This document shows, one piece after another, positions 62,107-64,000 of a stretch of DNA of 64,000 nucleotides. The number at the start of each line of letters is the position of its first letter. Within the stretch, counting starts at the first letter, position 1. This DNA is from a bacterium (GTDB lineage Bacteria > Krumholzibacteriota > Krumholzibacteriia > LZORAL124-64-63): assembly GCA_016712675.1 (NCBI GenBank), contig JADJQR010000001.1, positions 4,278,001 through 4,342,000 on the forward strand. Direction: 5' to 3'. The notes beneath the pieces were generated by a model that did no database searches, had not been told where the DNA came from, and was given only the letters and a program-made list of their open reading frames with translations. The position numbers and the translations under genes were made by a program.

Positions 62107-62616
62107 ATGGACCGCTTCCCCAGCTCCCGGCCCGGACCCGAGAACCCCCACGCCGTCAAGACGATCGGTCTGGTTGCCCACGACAACCGCAAGCAGGACC
62201 TGGCCGAGTGGGTGGCCTACAACTACGGCACCTTGGCGGACCACCACATCATCTGCACGGGAACCACCGGTCGGCTGATCGAGGAGACGCTTGCCCGCCG
62301 CGCGGTCGAGGAGGGCGGCCCGGTGCCGCGGCCCATCACCAAGCTGCGCTCGGGGCCCCTGGGCGGGGACCAGCAGCTGGGTGCGCTGATCGCCGAGAAC
62401 CGCGTCGACGCGCTGATCTTCTTCTGGGATCCGATGCAGCCGCAGCCCCACGATGTCGACGTGAAGGCGCTGCTGCGCATCGCCACTGTCTACAACGTGC
62501 CCACGGCCTGCAACCGCGCGACGGCCGACTACATGGTCTCCTCGCCGCTGCTCGGCAGGGCGTACGAACGCATTGTGCCGGACTTCTCGGAGTACCTCGG
62601 GCGCGACCTCGGCTGA
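62107..62616 (+). CDS. mgsA: methylglyoxal synthase
   Basis: 169 residues from the ATG at 62107, with CAGGAG before it. Motifs: KTIGLVAHDNRKQDLAEWV, TGTTGRLIEE (phosphate loop), SGPLGGDQQLGALIAE with catalytic D88, ALIFFWDPM and QPHDVDVKALLRIA, ACNRATADYMVSS. The enzyme converts dihydroxyacetone phosphate to methylglyoxal plus phosphate, a bypass of lower glycolysis under phosphate limitation. It lies alone, convergent with the partial exported protein. The leader is unusual: two palindromes and a 16-base tandem array. Confidence 0.96.
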   Translation: MDRFPSSRPGPENPHAVKTIGLVAHDNRKQDLAEWVAYNYGTLADHHIICTGTTGRLIEETLARRAVEEGGPVPRPITKLRSGPLGGDQQLGALIAENRVDALIFFWDPMQPQPHDVDVKALLRIATVYNVPTACNRATADYMVSSPLLGRAYERIVPDFSEYLGRDLG

Positions 62617-62647
62617 GCGTCGCGCCCGCGGCGTCTCACCGGTCCGC

Positions 62648-64000
62648 TCACTTCACGAGCGTCAGGCGCCGGGTCGCCACCTGCCCGCCGGACTCCAGCC
62701 GGCAGTGGTAGACGCCGGCGGCCACCGGGCGGCCCGCGTCGTCAAGTCCTTCCCACGCGACTTCATGCCGGCCCGCCGCCAGCGTCCCGCCGTCGTGCAG
62801 CGTGCGCACCAGGCGGCCCGCCGCGTCGTGGATCCGCAGGCGCGCGGTGCCGGCGCGTTCCAGGCTGAAGCCGACCACCGTGCGCGGGTTGAACGGGTTC
62901 GGCACGTTCGGCGCCAGCCCGAACCGGACCGCGGGCAGGCCGGGCGCGTCGGCGACGACGGCCGGCAGCGCGGCCTCGCTCTCGTTCCCCGCGAAGTCGA
63001 CCGCCGTGATCTTGTAGTGCGCCGCGAAGGGCTCGGGCACCGCGTCCTGCCACGTGAGGCCGGTCTGCTGCCGCACCAGGTTCGCCGGCCCCGGCACGAA
63101 TCCGGCGTGGTCCCCGCGGTACACGTTGTAGTAGCGCAGGTCGGCCTCGGGCGAGGCCAGCCAGGCCAGCCCGTTGCCGCCGCCCGCGTAGGCCACCGTC
63201 AGCTGCTGCGGCGCGTTCGGCGCCAGGTCGTCGACCGACACGCCGCTCAGCACCAGCGAGTCGTAGTTCAGGCCGACGGTGGTCGTGCGCGCTCGCACCA
63301 GGTAGGTGGTCACGTAGTCGCCCCCCTCGACCGAGGCGTCGGCCAGGCTCGGCACGATCACCGAATACTTGTCCTCGCCGTCGGCCGCGTAGAGCCCCAG
63401 GTAGTCCCAGTCGCCGGGCGGCAGGCTCTTGGCCTCTGCCGGCGACGGCGGGTTCAGCGCCTTGGCCCCCAGCAGCGGATCGACCAGGCGGTACACCGCG
63501 TAGCCCAGCAGCGGCTGCGGGCTGCCGGCGCGGTCGTAGCCGCTGCGGCGCCACTGCAGGCGCAGCTGGCCGCCCTGGTCGTTGGGCACGTCGGTCACGG
63601 CGGTGATGACGGGACGGTCGTAGAGGAACTCGAAGGCCAGGTCGCTGATGACGGGCGAGTCGCCGTTGCTGTCCAGCTCCAGCGCGACGTTCCAGGACCA
63701 ATCGCCGGTGCCGTCGTTCCCATGGTACTGCCAGGGCGTGGGCGTGCCGTCGGCCGCCGGATCGAAATCGAAGAAGGCGCCGTCGACGACGACCGTCCAG
63801 GTGGCGGCGGCCGGATCCCCGCTCGTGACCGCCGACGTGCGCACGCCGAGCAACCCGTCGCAGGGCTGGGGCAGGATCTCCGCGAAGTTGTACGCCGGCT
63901 GCCAGGCGTGCGTCGCGAACTGGCGCCCCTCCAGCAGTCCTCCACCGCTGCTGATCCAGGCGTGCGTCGTGCCGAAGGCCAGCCTGTGGGTGCCGCTGCC
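62648..64000 (-). CDS. exported protein with FN3-like domains and PNPFNP tail, 5' end outside window
   Basis: The frame is open to the window edge, so at least 450 residues and no start is visible. Readable parts: THAWISSGGG near the edge, FDFDPAADGTPTPWQYHGND, FLYDRPVITAVTDVPNDQGG (usual opening of an FN3-like unit), GYAVYRLVDPLLG, YYNVYRGDHAGFVPG and HYKITAVDFAGNES (FN3 signatures), then the tail NVPNPFNPRTVVGFSLERAG ending RRLTLVK. It probably carries an enzymatic or binding domain upstream, outside this window. It is surface-directed by the shared tail. Confidence 0.88.
   Translation of the reverse strand, partial: GSGTHRLAFGTTHAWISSGGGLLEGRQFATHAWQPAYNFAEILPQPCDGLLGVRTSAVTSGDPAAATWTVVVDGAFFDFDPAADGTPTPWQYHGNDGTGDWSWNVALELDSNGDSPVISDLAFEFLYDRPVITAVTDVPNDQGGQLRLQWRRSGYDRAGSPQPLLGYAVYRLVDPLLGAKALNPPSPAEAKSLPPGDWDYLGLYAADGEDKYSVIVPSLADASVEGGDYVTTYLVRARTTTVGLNYDSLVLSGVSVDDLAPNAPQQLTVAYAGGGNGLAWLASPEADLRYYNVYRGDHAGFVPGPANLVRQQTGLTWQDAVPEPFAAHYKITAVDFAGNESEAALPAVVADAPGLPAVRFGLAPNVPNPFNPRTVVGFSLERAGTARLRIHDAAGRLVRTLHDGGTLAAGRHEVAWEGLDDAGRPVAAGVYHCRLESGGQVATRRLTLVK

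Overview
The window is GC-rich (roughly two thirds GC by eye) bacterial chromosome, probably metagenome-derived. At least ten genes encode large Sec-exported proteins that end in the same C-terminal module of about 85-90 residues, with the core PNPFNPxTxIxF, then a YDxxGRxVRxL strand and a WDGxDxxGxxVxSGxYxxRL strand. This FlgD-Ig / type IX-like tail, together with FG-GAP, LVIVD, propeller and CARDB proteins and proteins ending in SWGxxKAxYR, points to an FCB-type lineage such as Candidatus Eisenbacteria or Krumholzibacteriota. That placement is inference from gene style; there is no rRNA or marker set to fix it.

Layout. 0-0.4 kb: truncated IS110-type transposase and a small secreted peptide. 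0.6-6.7 kb: tandem pair of TPR-containing Ser/Thr kinases. 6.7-10.6 kb: small Cys-rich protein, a DUF4143 ATPase with a near-consensus promoter, an unknown protein and RsgA. 10.8-14.6 kb: VWA/FG-GAP surface protein. 15.0-19.2 kb: transglutaminase-like exported protein with a swapped C-terminal domain plus an ankyrin partner, a candidate polymorphic toxin/immunity pair. 19.4-28.1 kb: toroid/CARDB surface protein, sugar acetyltransferase and glycosyltransferase, cytochrome c lipoprotein, LVIVD-repeat protein. 28.3-33.5 kb: alpha-amylase, second DUF4143 ATPase, zinc alcohol dehydrogenase. 33.6-38.8 kb: duplicated and decayed cassette carrying an insertion sequence, an ADH remnant and two copies of a small membrane peptide. 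38.8-50.6 kb: more exported proteins, a ferredoxin-like protein, a C-N hydrolase, a subtilase and an S41-like peptidase. 50.9-57.3 kb: dodecin, a frameshifted kinase, a frameshifted exported protein, and clpB. 57.6-59.5 kb: an element with inverted terminal repeats carrying two coupled DUF1670 genes and UUCG-capped leader hairpins. 59.5-64 kb: propeller protein, methylglyoxal synthase, and an exported protein running off the window.

Three themes link the region. First, a modular secretome sharing one C-terminal tail. Second, mobile or decaying pieces: an IS110 end, a DDE IS, the DUF1670 element and a segmental duplication. Third, a dispersed palindrome (TTGCGCCGGCGCAA) usually found just downstream of genes. 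Eleven single-base frame breaks, ten of them between 50.2 and 60.9 kb and several at AGCTC-like sites, suggest local consensus errors as much as real pseudogenes. The best candidates for undescribed biology are the DUF1670 element and the transglutaminase-scaffold toxin/ankyrin pair.
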